Source: Streptomyces sp. ITFR-16 (GTDB lineage Bacteria; Actinomycetota; Actinomycetes; Streptomycetales; Streptomycetaceae). From it: DNA of 64,000 nt. The notes below the pieces were generated by a model. It saw only the letters and a list, made by a program, of their open reading frames with translations. It was not told where the DNA came from and searched no databases. The stretch is from NCBI RefSeq assembly GCF_031844705.1, contig NZ_CP134609.1, forward strand, positions 4,216,001-4,280,000. The letters are read 5' to 3'. Every line of letters begins with the position of its first letter. The stretch's first letter is position 1. Shown piece after piece: positions 54,114 to 63,500 of the stretch. Both the position numbers and the translations under genes were made by a program.

Positions 54114-54989
54114 TCAGAGAACCGGCGGCCGCCCCAGCCGCGTCATCCGCCACACCGTGCGCCAGCTCATCGGCGCACGCGTCCCGCACGACGTCCGCAC
54201 CCCTTCGGCGAAGCCGCCCCACCATGCCTTCAGCCCCGTCAGGGACCGCATCCGCAGCATGGCGAGGGTGATCCAGACTCCGAGGTACACCGGAATCAGA
54301 GGCACCGGGAGCCGCCGCCGCGCCAGCCACACCCGATTGCGCGCGGTGAACCGGTAGTACACCGCGTGCCTGGCCGGTGACGTCCTCGGATGCTGGAGCA
54401 CCAGCTCGGGCACGTAGCGGATCTCCCACCCCGCGTCGAGCGCCCGCCACGCGAGGTCGGACTCCTCGTGCCCGAAGAAGAACTCCGCCGGCCACAGCCC
54501 GGTCTGCCGGAGCATCGGCATCGAGAAGGCATGGCCGCCACCGAGGAACGCGGTCACCGGACCGCCCCGCATCGGATCGTCCGCCCGCAGCCTGGGCACC
54601 CAGCGCCGCTCGGTGCAGCCGTCCTCGTCGGCGACCCGGAACCCGACGATCCCGAGCTTCGGGTCCTCCGCGAAGAGCCGCTGCACCCTGCGGAACACGT
54701 CGTCGGCGATGAGCAGCCCGTCGTCGTCCAGCTCGACGACGACATCGACATCGCCCGAGTCCCGCAGCAGCTCCAGGCCGACGTTGCGGCCACCGGGGCA
54801 GCCGAGGTTCTCGTCGAGCGGGATCCTGGTCGCGTCGGTCGCCACATCGTCGAGGGAGGTCGCATTGCCCACCAGCACGACCCGCGCCGCGGGAACGTCC
54901 TGCTTGTCCACCGAGGCGAGGAGGTCCTCCAGCTCCCGAGGGCGCGTGCCCATGGTCACGATGACGACCCCGATACGCGGCAATGACAT
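54114..54989 (-). CDS. Family 2 glycosyltransferase
   Basis: The 291-residue protein begins with the GT-A nucleotide-binding fold (IGVVIVTMGTRPRELEDLLA), has the acidic metal motif VVELDDDGLL (about residues 84-93), a GGGHAFSM acceptor loop and a typical FFFGHEESDLAWR motif near 170. The C-terminal 60 residues hold one amphipathic or membrane-associated segment (VYLGVWITLAMLRM). It likely transfers a sugar, such as a rhamnose- or galactofuranose-type residue, to a surface glycan; acceptor and donor are unknown. ATG 54989 follows GAGGGAG. Confidence 0.88.
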   Translation of the reverse strand: MSLPRIGVVIVTMGTRPRELEDLLASVDKQDVPAARVVLVGNATSLDDVATDATRIPLDENLGCPGGRNVGLELLRDSGDVDVVVELDDDGLLIADDVFRRVQRLFAEDPKLGIVGFRVADEDGCTERRWVPRLRADDPMRGGPVTAFLGGGHAFSMPMLRQTGLWPAEFFFGHEESDLAWRALDAGWEIRYVPELVLQHPRTSPARHAVYYRFTARNRVWLARRRLPVPLIPVYLGVWITLAMLRMRSLTGLKAWWGGFAEGVRTSCGTRAPMSWRTVWRMTRLGRPPVL

Positions 54990-55062
54990 GGCGGCAAACT
55001 CCCTCGGTCGACTGGCTGCCGATGCTAGGGGCTGCGCACCCCGCCCTCACGCCACCGCCGTC

Positions 55063-55821
55063 TCACGCCGATGACCCGCTGTCGACGACCAGGTCCGTCC
55101 CGACCACCGAACCGGCTGCGGGCGAGGCGAGGTACAGCACCGCCGCCGCCACCTCCTCGGCCTCCGCGACCCGGCCCAGGGGGTTCTGCGACTTCACCCG
55201 CTCGGCCCGGTCGGCCTCCGTCTCTCCCGGGTGCAGCGACATGGGGGCGTCGGACGCGCCCGGGCTGACCGCGTTGATCCGGATGCCCTGGTGGATGTGG
55301 TCGAGGGCAGCCGCCCGGGTCAGCGCGGAGACCGCCGCCTTCGAGGTGATGTACGCGGCGGCGTTCGGTATGCGCAGGTGGGCGCCCAGGTTGGAGGCGA
55401 TGTTGACGATGGCCCCGCCCCCGTTCTCCCTCATGTGCGCGATCTCGTGCTTCATGGCCAGCCAGACGCCGGTGACGTTCGTCCGCAGCACCGCGTCCCA
55501 GTCCTCCTCGCTCACCTCCGCGACGGGACCCGAGCCACGCAGGATCCCCGCGTTGTTGACCGCGATGTCGAGACCGCCGAAGCGGCTGACGCTCTCGCGC
55601 ACGAGGTCCCGGACCTGGCCCGAGTCGGTGACATCGGCGGTCACGGCGGCGGCGCTGCCTCCGTCTGCCTCGATGAGCCGCACCGTCTCGTCCAACGAGG
55701 CGGCGGTGCGCCCGGCGGCGACCACGGAGGCCCCCTCTGCGGCGAAGGCGAGCGCGATGGCCCGGCCGAGCCCGGATCCGGCTCCGGTGACGAGCACGGT
55801 CTTGCCGGTGAAGCGATTCAT
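55063..55821 (-). CDS. Short-chain dehydrogenase/reductase
   Basis: The 252-residue classical SDR has the cofactor motif VTGAGSGLGRAIAL, NNAGIL, NIASNLG and the catalytic YITSK (Tyr and Lys); the R after AAG in VVAAGRTA suggests NADP(H). The substrate is unknown. The ATG at 55821 follows CAGGAG. A TetR-family gene lies upstream in the same direction, with a TetR-type palindrome in front of each gene, so the SDR is probably its target. Confidence 0.92.
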   Translation of the reverse strand: MNRFTGKTVLVTGAGSGLGRAIALAFAAEGASVVAAGRTAASLDETVRLIEADGGSAAAVTADVTDSGQVRDLVRESVSRFGGLDIAVNNAGILRGSGPVAEVSEEDWDAVLRTNVTGVWLAMKHEIAHMRENGGGAIVNIASNLGAHLRIPNAAAYITSKAAVSALTRAAALDHIHQGIRINAVSPGASDAPMSLHPGETEADRAERVKSQNPLGRVAEAEEVAAAVLYLASPAAGSVVGTDLVVDSGSSA

Positions 55822-55848
55822 GGCGACAACTCCTGGGTCTGTCTGTTC

Positions 55849-55872
55849 ATATTGGATCGATCGGTCCAATAT
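55849..55872. promoter_or_regulatory. TetR-type operator before the SDR gene
   Basis: ATATTGGA-TCGATCGG-TCCAATAT is an inverted repeat with perfect 8-bp outer arms, 28 bases before the SDR start. The core GGA-N-CGATCGGTCC resembles a second site at 56566 in front of the tetR gene, so the regulator probably binds both. Confidence 0.7.
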
Positions 55873-55960
55873 TTGGGCATGGCTGAGCCGGGGAGGGCGT
55901 GGCGAGGTGGGAGCGGTGCGGGCGGAGAGGGCGGGAAGGGCGGGAAGGGCGTGGTCTCGG

Positions 55961-56545
55961 TCAGTCCAGCAAGGACAGTGCCTGCTCGGCCGCGTCCCGG
56001 ACGCGCGCGGGGTCGCTGGATGCCTTGCCCACGACCCGTACGCCCTGGAGGAGCACGAGCAGCATGCGGGCCAGGGCTCGCGGGTCACGGTCCTCGGGCA
56101 GCTCGCCCTGGGCCTGGGCCCGTATGAGCGCGGAGTGCAGCGGGGTCTCGATGTGCTCCCAGCTGATCTCGACCCGGCGGGCGGCCTCGGGGTCGTGCGG
56201 GGCCAGCTCCGTCGCGGTGTTGGTGATGAGGCAGCCCTGCAGCCGGGCCTCCGCCGAGCCGGCCTCCGAGGCGAAGCGGCGCACCACGGCCCGCACCGCC
56301 GGCAGGGCGGGCCCCGGCTGGGACAGCTCGGCGAGGAGGACCGGGTCGTGCCCCTCCGTGTACCGGTCCATGGCTTTGAGGTACAGCTCGTGCTTGTTGC
56401 CGAACGTGGCGTAGATGCTGGCCCGGCCGACGCCGAGGCGCTCGACGAGGTCGGCCATCGACGTCGCTTCGTACCCGCGCTGCCAGAACAGCTCAAGGGC
56501 CGACTGGAGCGCGGCCTCCGGATCGAATTCCTTGGTCCTGGCCAT
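55961..56545 (-). CDS. TetR-family transcriptional regulator
   Basis: The 194-residue protein has the TetR DNA-binding domain at about 8-55 (ALELFWQRGYEATSMADLVE, then GVGRASIYATFGNKHELY) and a C-terminal TetR_C domain of the kind with QGCLITNTATELA, common in regulators that respond to electrophiles. It is co-directional with the SDR gene 139 bases downstream and likely represses it and itself. Confidence 0.92.
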   Translation of the reverse strand: MARTKEFDPEAALQSALELFWQRGYEATSMADLVERLGVGRASIYATFGNKHELYLKAMDRYTEGHDPVLLAELSQPGPALPAVRAVVRRFASEAGSAEARLQGCLITNTATELAPHDPEAARRVEISWEHIETPLHSALIRAQAQGELPEDRDPRALARMLLVLLQGVRVVGKASSDPARVRDAAEQALSLLD

Positions 56546-56565
56546 ACGGAAACCCTAGACTCAAC

Positions 56566-56581
56566 TGGAACGATCGGTCAA
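56566..56581. promoter_or_regulatory. TetR-type operator before the tetR gene
   Basis: TGGAACGATCGGTCAA, 20 bases before the start of the TetR gene, shares the CGATCGGTC core and flanking TGGA/TCAA with the larger site at 55849. It is a less perfect palindrome, consistent with weaker autoregulation. Confidence 0.6.
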
Positions 56582-56660
56582 TAAAGATCACCCGTACGAG
56601 TCGGCAGCTCCGGCGCCCGCCCGACGGCATCCGTACGGGTGCCGTACGGATGCCGTCGGG

Positions 56661-58019
56661 CTACGCCTTCAACGTCGCGACCTGGCGGGCGCGTTCGTCC
56701 AGTTCCCGCACCGCACGGACCTTGCGGTAGGGGGCGATCCGCTTGCGCATCGTTTCGAAGTGCTCGTCGCCACGGGCGGTCGACAGGCCCACGTAGTCGT
56801 CCAGAAACGTGTTCCAGGTGCCGCACGCCTCCTCGATGTGGCCCAGCTCGTACTGCCGTTGGGCCATCACGCCGTTGGCGTGGAGCCGGCCCTGCCGTTC
56901 CTGCTTGGGCTGCACCCGGACCGAGGTCTTCAGCGCGGCGATGGAACCGGCCAGGTCCCGTGTCTCGTACAGCACATGGGCCACATGGAACTGATAGGCG
57001 GCCTGGTCGTAGCCGCCCACGGCGTCCCGCCGGGAATCCGCCCTGGACAGCGCCTCTTCCGCCTCGCGCAGCCGGGTGAACGCCTGACCGCGGTCGCCGA
57101 CCATGGCCGCCGCGTGCGCCTGCTGCCCCCGCAGGAACGCCACCAGCCGGGGCCCGGCCTTCGGCGCCGCCTCGGCGGCCGAGTCCGCGAGCTTCAACGC
57201 CGTCTGTCCATGGCGCAGATTCGACGCCTGGAGGCTCATCCCGCGCAGCGTGCGGCAGTAGGTGACGTGGTCGTCGGCGGCCTTGGCGAGCTTCAGGGCC
57301 TTCAGGTAGTACTGCTGCCCCAGCCCGTGCTCGCGCTCGTACATCGCCATCCACCCGGTCAGGTACGTCAGGTCGGAGGCGGCGGAGAGCATGTCGTTGC
57401 GGACCGGCTCGCTCGCCTCGGCCCGCAGGTACGGCGCGACGGTGTTGACGAGGAAGGCCGCCGCCATCGGGCGGGAATGGCCGCCGCCCAGTTCGTCGAG
57501 GATGTCCGCGATCCGTTCGGTCATGGTCCGTACGGTCGCGACCTCGCCCGGCCCGATGCGGCCCGTGGGCCGCGTCGCCCGTTCCCGCTCCTCCGCGTGC
57601 GCCTCACCCGCGAAGAGGGGAACGGCGAGCGTCGCCGAGTACAAACCTGCGGCGAGCACGCCGCGTCGTGAAGGATCCATGTCAGCCCTGCCCAGGTCCA
57701 GAAGGGACTCGACAGTGTCTCCGCTGTCCGAGCCCGCTCCGTCCTTTCCGCCCTTCGGCGGCCGCAGACCCGCTTCGGCGAAGGTGACCGGCCGGCCGAT
57801 CCTGCGGGCGAGCACCTCGACGACGACCCGCCTGACCTGCTCCCTCGGCTGCGTGCCGCTCAGCCAGTGCGAAACCGCGGAGTGGTCGTACTTCAGCGCC
57901 ATGCCGATCTGACCACCGGTCCGATTCACGGCGTTGGCAAGCTGCGTACGCGACCATTGCGCCTGGGCGAGGAGGGTTTCGAGGCCCGTATTGCGGTCGT
58001 CCTGGGGTGCCTTGGCCAT
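56661..58019 (-). CDS. XRE-family regulator with TPR-like C-terminal region
   Basis: The 452-residue protein has an N-terminal helix-turn-helix (about 10-70) with ANAVNRTGGQIGMALKYDHS and AVSHWLSGTQPREQV, a short hydrophobic stretch near 125-140 (GVLAAGLYSATLAVPLFAG), and a long helical region with TPR-like repeats (AFLRGQQAHAAAMVGDRGQA and following). This type is very common in Streptomyces, usually beside small genes of the DUF397/DUF6415 kind, and some members control development. ATG 58019 follows GGGAG. It is divergent from the DUF6415-type gene. Confidence 0.85.
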   Translation of the reverse strand: MAKAPQDDRNTGLETLLAQAQWSRTQLANAVNRTGGQIGMALKYDHSAVSHWLSGTQPREQVRRVVVEVLARRIGRPVTFAEAGLRPPKGGKDGAGSDSGDTVESLLDLGRADMDPSRRGVLAAGLYSATLAVPLFAGEAHAEERERATRPTGRIGPGEVATVRTMTERIADILDELGGGHSRPMAAAFLVNTVAPYLRAEASEPVRNDMLSAASDLTYLTGWMAMYEREHGLGQQYYLKALKLAKAADDHVTYCRTLRGMSLQASNLRHGQTALKLADSAAEAAPKAGPRLVAFLRGQQAHAAAMVGDRGQAFTRLREAEEALSRADSRRDAVGGYDQAAYQFHVAHVLYETRDLAGSIAALKTSVRVQPKQERQGRLHANGVMAQRQYELGHIEEACGTWNTFLDDYVGLSTARGDEHFETMRKRIAPYRKVRAVRELDERARQVATLKA

Positions 58020-58144
58020 TGCCAACTCCCGTAGGTTTCACGGCTTTCACGGTCACGCCTGCCTCTTACGGTACCCGGATGGGCCCCTCCCGCAGTTAGC
58101 TCGTCCTGCGCCGCGATCAAAAGCGGACACGAGAGGAGCGCGTG

Positions 58145-58555
58145 ATGACCACCGTGAAAGACCAAGACCGATCGAACGACGTCGGCTCCGCAGGTTCCGA
58201 GGCATCGGCGATCGATACGGAGGCCGTCGACGACCTCGTGACGCACGCCCTGGCCATCACGCTCGCCATGCCCGAACGCAGCGAGATCGACCGGACCACC
58301 CGGCAGTTGTGCCGCGCGCTCAACCAGCTCGTGGCCGGAGACCCGGAGCTCGCTCCCGACCCGGCCACCCGGCAGATGTACCGGCAGGCCCACCGCCTGC
58401 TGGAGCTGAACGCCCGCCCCACGGCCGAGACCCCGCAGTTCACCGCGTACACGTACATGCGTGACCTCAGCGATCTGACGCGACGGTTCCTCGTCCTTCA
58501 CAGCCGCCACAGCCTCCCCGCCGAGCGGCACCCGGAGGGCGGGAGCGATGCGTAG
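58145..58555 (+). CDS. DUF6415-type small protein
   Basis: The 136-residue soluble helical protein has VDDLVTHALAITLAMPERSE and TRRFLVLHSRHSLPAERH, a pattern I associate with DUF6415 proteins of Streptomyces. These sit beside XRE regulators, as here, but their function is unknown. The start is an ATG at 58145 (a GTG directly precedes it) after GAGGAG. It overlaps the next small gene by eight bases. Confidence 0.72.
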   Translation: MTTVKDQDRSNDVGSAGSEASAIDTEAVDDLVTHALAITLAMPERSEIDRTTRQLCRALNQLVAGDPELAPDPATRQMYRQAHRLLELNARPTAETPQFTAYTYMRDLSDLTRRFLVLHSRHSLPAERHPEGGSDA

Positions 58556-58805
58556 CCATGACAGGACGCGCTATCGGTACGCGAGCGAGGCGCCGTACCC
58601 CCGGTTCACCGGCGAGGCAGGCCCGGCCGACGGGAACGGCTCGTGCGCGCCGGCCGTGCGCCGCGGCCCGCACGGCGACCTGAGGGTGAGGAGCAGGCGC
58701 CGGCTGTACGACTGGAGGGAATGGGCGGAAGCCCTGGTTCCCCTGGTCGTCACGGCCCCGGTGGGTCTCCTCCTCTGGTACTTCGGCGGCTCCCGGGGCT
58801 CCTGA
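58548..58805 (+). CDS. Small hypothetical protein with one membrane segment (85 aa)
   Basis: The protein is basic and polar until a single hydrophobic C-terminal segment (ALVPLVVTAPVGLLLWYFGG), so it would be a tail-anchored membrane protein. It overlaps the DUF6415-type gene and shares its direction, which supports a real gene. I do not recognise a family. Confidence 0.5.
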   Translation: MRSHDRTRYRYASEAPYPRFTGEAGPADGNGSCAPAVRRGPHGDLRVRSRRRLYDWREWAEALVPLVVTAPVGLLLWYFGGSRGS

Positions 58806-58975
58806 CCGACTTCCGCCCCCGGCCGGGCCCGGCCCCGTACGCGGGATGCCGGACGGCTCGGAGGCGGGCACACACTCCAACCGGCCGTTCCTGTGACGGA
58901 GACCGGCCGGGCGGATGGACGAGGCATACGGGGAGCCGCCCCGTACGCGACCGGACACAGAAGGGAGGAACCGCG

Positions 58976-59146
58976 ATGGACCCTCGGCACGAGCGCGATG
59001 CCGACCAGGTGATCGCCTTCATGGAGGCGTTCACGATGGACAGCGGACTGCTCGTGGACCGACCGCAGGTGGAGCCGGCGCGGGAGCGTGTGCGCGCTCC
59101 TTCCGCCGACGAACCCTGTGGTCGTCCCGTCGGACTCGACACCTGA
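58976..59146 (+). CDS. Small hypothetical protein (56 aa)
   Basis: From an ATG with a strong ribosome-binding site (AAGGGAGG, seven bases before it) the frame reads MDPRHERDADQVIAFMEAFT and ends PSADEPCGRPVGLDT. It is acidic, soluble and has no known motif. The good start and the company of other small genes next to an XRE regulator argue for a real gene. Confidence 0.5.
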   Translation: MDPRHERDADQVIAFMEAFTMDSGLLVDRPQVEPARERVRAPSADEPCGRPVGLDT

Positions 59147-59249
59147 CGGGACTGCAGCGAACACTCGACCGCCGATCCCCGTCGAGCGGTCACCGCTCTC
59201 GCCTCGCGCCGTCTTCCCCCGCCGAGGCGGGAGCGGCCGCAGCTCGCGC

Positions 59250-60002
59250 CTACGCAGGCGGGTTGAGCTTGCGGAAGTACGTCCAGCTGGTCTCGTTCGG
59301 CTCGCTCCACTTCTCCGGGGCGTGGGCGAACTCCGGGTGGTGGTCGGCGATGTAGGCACGGGTGCGCCCGGGAACCTCCTCGTACGAGGCGAGTTTGCGG
59401 CCCCGGCAGTGGAAGGTGAGCCCACCGGGCGCCTGCCCCCGGGCCATCCACGGAAGCCACGGCGACATCCGGGACCACGACATGGTGGCCGGCACACTGG
59501 GCGCGGTCCCCGCCAGGTCCGCCCGGTCGGCGAAGAACTGGAAGAGCTCCAGGGCCTTGTAGGTGTCCCCGGCCGAGTGCACGGGATACTCCGCCACGGG
59601 AAGCGGCGAGGGATAGGCCAGCGGAATCTCCAGGCTGAAGCAGACCTGCCCGCCCAGCTCGGTCGTGGGGACAGGGAAGGGCCGCCACTTCTGGTTGGCC
59701 GGGTCGTTCCAGACGTGCACCACCGGCAGCCCCTGCCAGGTCTCCAGGATCTCGCGGCTCGCGGGATCCAGATAGAAGGCGGCTTCCCGGGTGAGGAGTT
59801 GGTACGCGTCGGCCCCGGCGTCCCCGTCCTGCACCAGGCGCGCCACGTTGACCCCTTCGAACCCGAACACCCGCTGGTAGGGCTCGTCGGGACCCCAGGA
59901 GTACACGTCCCCGGACCACCAGTACGTCACCTCATCCCCGTCGAGCGAGGCACGGGTACGCGCGAGGGAGCGGAGCAGCTCTGCGGGAGGTGTAGTCGTC
60001 AT
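59250..60002 (-). CDS. DUF1838 family protein
   Basis: The 250-residue protein shows the DUF1838 pattern: DGDEVTYWWSGDVYSWGPDE, VFGFEGVNVARLV, REILETWQGLPVVHVWNDPA and a C-terminal SEPNETSWTYFRKLNPPA. DUF1838 proteins are of unknown function and are sometimes exported; no signal peptide is seen here. ATG 60002 was chosen because it follows the last upstream frame-breaking context and gives MTTTPPAELLRSLARTRASL. It is followed on the same strand by no gene; the plus-strand small genes converge on it. Confidence 0.8.
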   Translation of the reverse strand: MTTTPPAELLRSLARTRASLDGDEVTYWWSGDVYSWGPDEPYQRVFGFEGVNVARLVQDGDAGADAYQLLTREAAFYLDPASREILETWQGLPVVHVWNDPANQKWRPFPVPTTELGGQVCFSLEIPLAYPSPLPVAEYPVHSAGDTYKALELFQFFADRADLAGTAPSVPATMSWSRMSPWLPWMARGQAPGGLTFHCRGRKLASYEEVPGRTRAYIADHHPEFAHAPEKWSEPNETSWTYFRKLNPPA

Positions 60003-60116
60003 ACGGACCACTGTGCGCGCCGGGGGCGGTGGTGGGGCAGAGAACATTCCGGGGAGCGGTGAACGGGGCCGAAAATGACGGTTCTTGGGCCGTGGCACGG
60101 TGGGGGAATCGTGGTG

Positions 60117-60159
60117 ATGCCCTCGACGGAAGCGACTGGGTCGATGGCGTCGAGGGCAT
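60117..60159. terminator. Hairpin between DUF1838 gene and SARP operon
   Basis: ATGCCCTCGACG and its exact complement (60148-60159) form a 12-bp stem with a 19-base loop. It lies downstream (minus strand) of the SARP gene and the possible peptide gene, and upstream of the DUF1838 gene, and would end that transcript. Confidence 0.65.
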
Positions 60160-60305
60160 GTGGTGACCGCCGGCTCACCGCCCTGAATGGCGCGCGGTGG
60201 CATGAAGCCACCGGAGGTCGTGGAGGGCGGGTCTGCCGCTGATCTGTCCGTATGCGGTGGGAGCGTCCGGCCGCTACGTCATCCCCCGAACGGACAGTTG
60301 GGGCT

Positions 60306-60428
60306 TCATATCATGATGCAGCCGTTCCGCGAGACGGATTGCGGGGACGCTGCTGCGACACCTGTTGTCGCTCCTACCACCAGGGCGGTCAGGCAAACGA
60401 GGGTGGCGACCGCCAGGACTTTCCGCAC
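60306..60428 (-). CDS. Possible small secreted peptide (40 aa)
   Basis: From a GTG at 60428 with GGAAGGG eight bases before it, the minus strand encodes VRKVLAVATLVCLTALVVG, then ATTGVAAASPQSVSRNGCIM, ending after one more residue. The N-terminus is a textbook signal peptide with an AXA cleavage site (VAAA), leaving about 14 residues with one Cys. An ATG at 60455 is an alternative start without a ribosome-binding site. It lies 95 bases downstream of the SARP gene, in the same direction. Rest of 60003-60523: one hairpin, nothing else recognised. Confidence 0.45.
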   Translation of the reverse strand: MRKVLAVATLVCLTALVVGATTGVAAASPQSVSRNGCIMI

Positions 60429-60523
60429 GTGCGAGATCCCTTCCGTGTTGATCATGGGGTGCGGAGATTAGCAGACCATCCAATAAGCGGCATACCTGGC
60501 ATATGCCAACTCAATATTCCTGC

Positions 60524-63500
60524 TTATTCTTCATGCGCCGCGGAATGAGTGCCGGGTCCGCGACCATATGCACGTTCGATTTCTACCAGACGGCGGCCGA
60601 TTCTACGCGCATCAACCTGGTCTCGATGTCTCACTAATTCGAATGCCTGATGCAATGTCATGCGCGCATCATCGGCATCTCCGGCCGCGAGCCGGACCTC
60701 CGCCAGGAGGGTGCGCGCGGCGGTCTCCTCCTTGATGTCATACGTGCGGGCGGCGACGGCCGCAGCGGCGCGGAGCCGGTCCGTCGCGACGGTCAGGCGG
60801 CCGCCGGCGAAGTCCGCGCGCCCGAGACGGCGCAGGGCCTGGACCTCGTGGTGGGCCGCCCCTATGTCCTGTGCGATCTTCAGGGCATCGAGGAGATGCC
60901 GGCCGGACTCCTCGACGCTTCCCAGCCGCCAGTACGCGTCGCCGATTCCGACCAGGGTTTCGGCCTGGCTCTTGCGGTCCCCGAGGGCCCGGAATTCCGC
61001 GAGCGCTTCCCTGAACATGACAAGCGCTGTCGCCGGCTCGCCCGATTCCGTGAGGGCTTCGGCCAGGTTTCTCCGGACAGTCGCACGGTCGTAGCGGCTT
61101 CCGTCGACTTCCAGGAATGCCAGAGATTCCTCGAACGAATGACGGGCCGAGGAAAACTCGCCCGCCTGGACCTGTAATTCCCCCATATTGTTCAGCGTCT
61201 GGGCTGCCGCCGTTCCGTCGGCCGCCTCCCGAAACCCTTCGAGGGCCCCGCGAAAATGTGTGAGAGCCCGCTCGCGTTCGCCGAGGAACAACATGGTCAC
61301 CGCGATGTTGTTGCGGCTGCGGGCCTTGTCCCAGATATCACCGGAAAGCGACTTTATGGCGAAGCTTTTCTGGAGCAGGGTGAGGGCCCTGCGGTTTTCG
61401 CCGAGATGCCAGTTCAGCGTGCCGAGAACGCGCAGTGCCTCCGCCTCGGCCGGTCCGTCGCCCAGCGCACGGGCGAGTTCGAGAGACCGCTCTCCCGCGG
61501 CCGCTGCCTCCGCGTAGTCCCCGAGGCTCGCGTGCGCCGCGCAGAGGTCGATCAGGGCCAGGCAGAGCGCCGACGCGTTGTCGTTCGTTCGGTCCCAGTG
61601 CGCGACGGCGTGCAGCAGGAGCGTCTTCGCGTCCTGCCAGTAGCACTCGGAATGGAGGAAACCGGCCAGAGAGCAGGCGAGTTGGGCGGCCGGCCCCGGT
61701 GAGCCGTTGCAGCGCGCGTGGTCCTCGACGGCCAGCAGGTTGCCGCGTTCAGCCGCCAGCCACGACCGCGCGGCGGCGGGATCCGGGAAGGGCGGTGCGG
61801 GCGACGCGAGGAGCGGAGCCGGCGCCTCCAGCCGTACGCGCCGGGGGTAGGCCGCCCGGTCCGCGAGGTCGGCCGTCGTGACGTAGAAGTCCGTGAGGCG
61901 GGCCATGGCCTGGCGGTGTTCCCGCTCGTCGTCCTCCGACGTGGACAGGCCATAGGCGTATTCGCGCAGCAGATCGTGGTAGCGGTAGCGGTCCGGTACG
62001 GGCTCGCTGAGCAGGTGGCACGCCAGCAGCCCTTCGAGTAATCGCTCCGTCGTGTCCTGCGGCAGCCCCAGCAGGGCAGCCGCCGCGTCGGCGGTGAATT
62101 CGGGCCCGGGGTGCAGGCCGAGGCGCCGGAAGGCGGTCCGTTGCTGCGCGCTCAGTGTCCGATAGGAGAGCGCGAACGCCCGCGCCATCTCCTGTTCCTG
62201 ATCGGCGCTGCGAATTTCCGTCAGCCGTCGGGGACTTCGGGCGAGACGGTCGGCGAGGACGGTCAGTGTCCAGGACGGACGTGCCCGGAACCGATGCGCC
62301 ACCAATTCGATCGCAAGAGGCAGATAGCCGCACAGACCGACGATCCGGGCGGTCTCCGCGATGTCGCGCGTGCGCTCCTCCCCCGCGAAGCCGCGGAAGA
62401 GCGAGACGGCGTCCTCCTCCGGCATGGCGTCGAGGGGGACCGACAGCGCCTGCGGGATACCGGTCAGATGCCGGCGGCTGGCGATGATCGTCAGGGACGG
62501 TGATCCGCTCGGCAGCAGCGGGCCGACCTGTTCGGGGCCGGTCGCGTCGTCCAGGACGATGACCACGCGCCGCTCGGCCAGCATGGTCCGCCACAGGGCC
62601 GTACGCGCCTCCAGCTCCGCCGGAATGGAGAAGGCCGGCGCACCGAGCAGCCTCAGCAGCGTCGCGAGCGCCGCCCTCGCGCTGAGCGGTTCCTGGGTGG
62701 GCGAATGGCCGCGCAGATCAATGTAGAGCTGGCCGTCCGGGTACCTCTCGGACAGAAGGTGGGCGGTGGCGATGACCAGGGCCGTCTTGCCGACCCCCGC
62801 CATTCCGCTGACCGCTTCCACCGTGAAGACCGATGCGCCGTGCGCGCCCTTCTCGGCGATCATCGAGGTCAGGGCCTGTAACTCCGAGCGGCGCCCGACG
62901 AGCGACGGCTGCTGGGGAAGATTCCGCGGCGGGACCTCGGCCGGGGGCCGGCGCGGCTCGGGGGGCTCGGACGGCGGTACGGGGGGCGCGGCGGCACCGG
63001 CCACCAGGGGCGCGGCTGCTCGTTCCGCACCACCCCCGTGCGCCAGTTCGCGCGCCGGTACGCGGGCCAGCACGCCCTGGTGGATCAGGTTCAGCTCGAC
63101 GCCGGGCAGGGCTCCGTACTCCGCCATGAGCGACTGCCGGGCGCGCTGATGGACCCGGAGCGCATCCGCGTACCGTCCACTGCCGTAGTACGCGAGCATC
63201 AGCTGCCCGAGCAGGGTCTCGTCACCGGGATACCGCTCGACCAGCGCGGACAGCTCGCCGACCTGCTCGGCGAAGCGGCCCAGTCGCAGTCCGGCCGCGA
63301 TGCGTGAGGTGCCGACGCTCAGTCGCGCCTCCGCGAGTGTCCGCCGTACCGTCGCCGCCCACAGCCCCGGCAGACCCGCCAGCGCCTCGCCCTGCCACAG
63401 CTCCTCGGCCTGGGACAGCAGTTCCGCCGCCCGGGCGTCGCTGCCACTGGCGAACGCCGCGTCGACCAGGTGCTGGAAGCGCTGGCGGTCCACGGAGTCC

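Noticed and set aside
60274-60483. 69-residue minus-strand frame MDGLLISAPHDQ...
   Set aside because: It overlaps the signal-peptide frame, is Arg/Pro-rich and lacks a ribosome-binding site.
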